The translations under genes and the position numbers were made by a program. A stretch of 7,926 nucleotides of DNA from Chlorobiota bacterium (GTDB lineage Bacteria; Bacteroidota; Ignavibacteria; Ignavibacteriales; Ignavibacteriaceae): positions 1 to 7,926 of the forward strand of contig RHKR01000088.1 in NCBI GenBank assembly GCA_008363265.1, read 5' to 3'. The notes under the pieces were generated by a model, which saw only the letters and a program-made list of their open reading frames with translations, did not search any database and was not told the DNA's origin. Positions 6,150 to 7,926 of this stretch are shown here, piece after piece. Position 1 is the stretch's first letter. Each line of letters begins with the position of its first letter.

Positions 6150-7305
6150 CTATCAGTTTGGCAGCTAAATACTCTTTGTAGTTAATTGTTTCGATTCCAT
6201 CGGTTGAGGGTTTTGAGATACCTCTGTATAAAAGAAATCCACGATCTGAGGGAGTTTTCAGCTCTTCAAGAGAGTTGATGAACTTCCTGTTGAAGGTTTC
6301 CGAGGTTTTTATTTCAACAAGGTCTTTACTCGATTTTTGGTCGATGATAAGATCCACCTCCACCCCTGTTGATGTTCTGTAGTAATAAATATCATAAAAC
6401 AACTTCCGGTGTTCTATGATCTTCTTTATCTCTGAAACAATATAGTTTTCGAAAAGGGGACCATAAAGCACACTGCTTTCGAACTGCCGCTGATTCTCTA
6501 TGCCTGTCAGAAACGAAACGAGTCCTGTATCGTAGAAATAGAGTTTGGATGATTTAACAATCCTTTTACCCAGATTCTCATAGAACGGCGGGAGCATAAA
6601 AATTATGTATGATGCTTCGAGCACCGAAAGCCAGTGCTTTACAGTGTTAACTGCAACTCCAACTTCATTTGCCAGTTCAGAATAGTTCAATTGCTGCGAA
6701 CACCGGGCAGCGAGCAACTTGATCAACCTGAAAAAGTCGCGGATGTTTCCAATGTCACTGATCGATCTGAGATCTTTCTCGAGATATGTATCGATATAAC
6801 CCTGATACCACTCGTTACTGAATTCAAAGTCTCTTTTAACCAGCTCAGGGTATCCGCCGTTGAAAATCGATCTTTCCTGCAGTCCATCAGGGATTTCATC
6901 AAACTGAAGCGGAAGAAGTGAAAGAAGCCCTATCCGGCCGGCGAGGGATTCCGAAATCTGTTTCATCAGTGTGAACTGCGATGAGCCTGACAGTATAAAT
7001 TTTCCGTAGTTATCCCGGTCGTTATCAACAGCCAACTTTACATAATTGAAAATTTCCGGAACCTTCTGTGCCTCATCAAAGATCACCCGGTCGCTGTAGA
7101 TCCGCATGAATCTTTCCGGGTCATCACGGAATTCAGCAACAACCGTTGGACTGTCAAAGGAGACATACTGATACTCATCCTTCAACAATGTCCTCAATAG
7201 TGTCGATTTACCCGACTGTCTGGGACCGGTGATTCCAACAACCGGGAATATCTTCAGATATTTTAGAAGTGTGGCTTCTGCCTCACGGGATATGTAACTA
7301 TTCAT
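6139..7305 (-). CDS. AAA_14 / DUF4143 ATPase with HTH and PD-(D/E)XK-like C-terminus
   Basis: 388 residues from the ATG at 7305. The AAA_14 ATPase core has Walker A GPRQSGKST (27-35, Lys33), Walker B VIFDEAQ (74-80, Asp77, Glu78) and a sensor-1-like FILSGSSQ (103-110). A winged-helix-like segment with YSELANEVGVAVNTVKHWLSVLE (208-230) follows, then FYDTGLVSFLTG (257-268). The C-terminal DUF4143 part has LFENYIVSEI (Glu286), GVEVDLII (Asp318) and VEIKTSE (Glu331, Lys333), the E...D...ExK pattern of PD-(D/E)XK nuclease folds. This family is widespread and variable in copy number in bacteria and archaea; its biological role is not established. An upstream GTG at 7356 keeps the frame open, but I reject it because it lies in the promoter dyad. 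No Shine-Dalgarno site. The gene sits alone, between a terminator on one side and a repeat on the other, which suggests an independently acquired unit. Confidence 0.92.
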   Translation of the reverse strand: MNSYISREAEATLLKYLKIFPVVGITGPRQSGKSTLLRTLLKDEYQYVSFDSPTVVAEFRDDPERFMRIYSDRVIFDEAQKVPEIFNYVKLAVDNDRDNYGKFILSGSSQFTLMKQISESLAGRIGLLSLLPLQFDEIPDGLQERSIFNGGYPELVKRDFEFSNEWYQGYIDTYLEKDLRSISDIGNIRDFFRLIKLLAARCSQQLNYSELANEVGVAVNTVKHWLSVLEASYIIFMLPPFYENLGKRIVKSSKLYFYDTGLVSFLTGIENQRQFESSVLYGPLFENYIVSEIKKIIEHRKLFYDIYYYRTSTGVEVDLIIDQKSSKDLVEIKTSETFNRKFINSLEELKTPSDRGFLLYRGISKPSTDGIETINYKEYLAAKLIADR

Positions 7306-7323
7306 AACTTTAATCACTTTTTC

Positions 7324-7356
7324 GTGTATATTTGCAGTCTGACTGCAAATATACAC
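7324..7356. promoter_or_regulatory. Perfect 15-bp dyad overlapping the ATPase promoter, probable operator
   Basis: GTGTATATTTGCAGT (7324-7338) and its exact reverse complement (7342-7356) are separated by CTG. Each arm contains TATATTTG, an exact TAnnTTTG minus-7 box, one facing each way. The minus-strand box (7346-7353) would start transcription near 7339, in the centre of the dyad, with a leader of about 34 bases to the ATG at 7305. Only one arm would then be in the RNA, which argues for a protein-binding DNA site rather than an RNA hairpin. No minus-33 TTG is obvious. The regulator is unknown; the ATPase's own HTH segment is a candidate. Confidence 0.65.
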
Positions 7357-7377
7357 AACATTTCATATTATAGAAAT

Positions 7378-7410
7378 AAAAAAAGCTGCCCCCTGTTCCG
7401 GAGGCAGCTT
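7378..7410 (-). terminator. Intrinsic terminator of the OPT transporter gene
   Basis: On the minus strand AAGCTGCCTCC (7410-7400) pairs with GGGGGCAGCTT (7393-7383) through 11 pairs, one a T-G wobble, around the six-base loop GGAACA. It runs into seven T (7384-7378). It begins 21 bases after the OPT stop codon. This is a textbook rho-independent terminator, and it separates the transporter from the ATPase gene. Confidence 0.92.
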
Positions 7411-7431
7411 CAAAACAGTTAAGATCGTACT

Positions 7432-7926
7432 TTAATCTTCGGCTTTTGCTTTCAGGGCATCCCAGATCACGTATGCGCAAAGAAGAACGAACATGAAGAG
7501 GCCGATGAACATGGCACCATTGGTCTCGACCCAGTGGGTGGCCATGAGATCGATCTCGAAGTATTTCATTACAGCGCTGATAACTCCCATCAATGCGCCA
7601 CCGGCGATGAAGCCTGAAGCGATGAGTGTTCCGCGTTCGCGGCGGGCGTTGTTAAGGTTTTCATCCTTGCTGCGGGTTGAAACGATGTGGGCAAGGATAC
7701 CGCCGATTAGGATCGGGGTGTTGAGTTCGAGCGGAATGTACATTCCAAGAGCGAATGCCAGCGCGGGAACCTTGATCATGGTAAGGATCAATGCCATTGC
7801 AGCGCCGGCAATGTAAAGCAGCCATGCCCCGGCGGCGATCCCGACCGCACGATCATCGATCTCAAAAAATTTCATGTGGATTTGGGCAAAGACCCGTTTG
7901 ACGCCAGCGCCCTGGTGCAAACGCCG
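7432..7926 (-). CDS. OPT-family oligopeptide transporter, C-terminal fragment (partial)
   Basis: Inner-membrane transporter of the OPT family, which imports small peptides or metal complexes using the ion gradient. The frame is open to the right edge, so the N-terminal bulk of the protein (the family is usually over 600 residues) is missing. About 130 residues from Trp (7822-7824) to the TAA at 7432 fit the family's C-terminus. They hold a hydrophobic helix WLLYIAGAAMALILTMI, the conserved PALAFALGMYIPLELNTP and GGILAHIV, RRERGTLIASGFIAGGALMG, and a last helix near FIGLFMFVLLCAYVIW. The ~33 codons upstream of that Trp look unlike OPT: no APQA-type motif is present and the residues are mostly polar, so the sequence right of about 7825 may not belong to this gene. 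No true start codon is in the window. Confidence 0.82.
   Translation of the reverse strand, partial: RRLHQGAGVKRVFAQIHMKFFEIDDRAVGIAAGAWLLYIAGAAMALILTMIKVPALAFALGMYIPLELNTPILIGGILAHIVSTRSKDENLNNARRERGTLIASGFIAGGALMGVISAVMKYFEIDLMATHWVETNGAMFIGLFMFVLLCAYVIWDALKAKAED
7828..7926 (+). other. Right-edge segment of uncertain origin, possible plus-strand coding fragment
   Basis: From about 7828 to the edge the plus strand reads without a stop as a plausible soluble protein, including GGDPDRTIIDLKKFHVDL and GKDPFDASALVQTP. Its codons end mostly in G or C. The minus-strand frame is also open but gives no recognisable OPT sequence. One reading is a second chimeric join near 7825, with a gene of another organism running rightward. 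I do not recognise the fragment, and 33 open codons can occur by chance. Confidence 0.3.

Noticed and set aside
7306..7356. GTG at 7356 as the start of the ATPase, adding 17 residues
   Set aside because: It lies at the outer end of the promoter dyad and upstream of the predicted transcription start; the ATG at 7305 begins the family-like N-terminus.
6139..7356. An insertion sequence or transposase around the ATPase
   Set aside because: The protein is an AAA_14/DUF4143 ATPase, the dyad does not recur at the other end, and no terminal inverted repeats or target duplication are seen.
1..7926. CRISPR arrays, tRNA or rRNA genes
   Set aside because: No regularly spaced repeat array and no tRNA- or rRNA-like segment was found on reading both strands.

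Overview
The window carries seven protein genes, all on the minus strand, so transcription runs from the high coordinates to the low ones. The body of the sequence (about 330 to 7825) has moderate GC, few Shine-Dalgarno sites, and promoter-like TAnnTTTG boxes (TATCTTTG before proS, TATATTTG before the ATPase gene). That box is the minus-7 element of the Bacteroidota group, and protein style agrees, so I infer a Bacteroidota/Ignavibacteriota/Chlorobiota-type bacterium, probably from a metagenome. Both ends look different. The first ~300 bases are about three quarters G+C in the outermost 60 and use almost only G/C-ending codons. The last ~100 bases do not match the family of the gene they continue.

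Layout in the direction of transcription: (1) 7926-7432, the C-terminal end of an OPT-family oligopeptide transporter, closed by a strong intrinsic terminator at 7383-7410. (2) A perfect 15-bp dyad (7324-7356) containing a TATATTTG box on each strand, then an AAA_14/DUF4143 ATPase gene starting at 7305. (3) A 13-bp direct repeat and a TATCTTTG promoter, then proS, a full-length bacterial prolyl-tRNA synthetase (6062-4368). (4) A secreted metallophosphoesterase fused to a PQQ-type beta-propeller (4240-2402), followed after one base by a HAD phosphatase (2400-1738). (5) A possible promoter at 1703-1732, then a small three-helix membrane protein resembling the Pycsar effector transmembrane domain (DUF5706), and 29 bases later the phosphoenolpyruvate carboxylase gene ppc, which runs off the left edge.

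Most genes are housekeeping or common accessory functions: translation (ProRS), anaplerosis (PEPC), peptide uptake (OPT) and phosphoester hydrolysis (the MPE-HAD pair). The accessory points of interest are the solitary Pycsar-TM-like protein, with no nucleotidyl cyclase visible nearby, and the DUF4143 ATPase with its dyad-overlapped promoter and PD-(D/E)XK-like residues. I do not see a complete new defence system.

The most important caution is that ppc is an in-frame chimera. Its N-terminal ~257 codons belong to the host genome and the rest comes from a high-GC organism, with the join inside the conserved GSWIGGDRDGNP motif. This is most simply an assembly artefact at a conserved stretch. The right edge may hold a second such join. 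No stretch over 300 bases lacks a gene.
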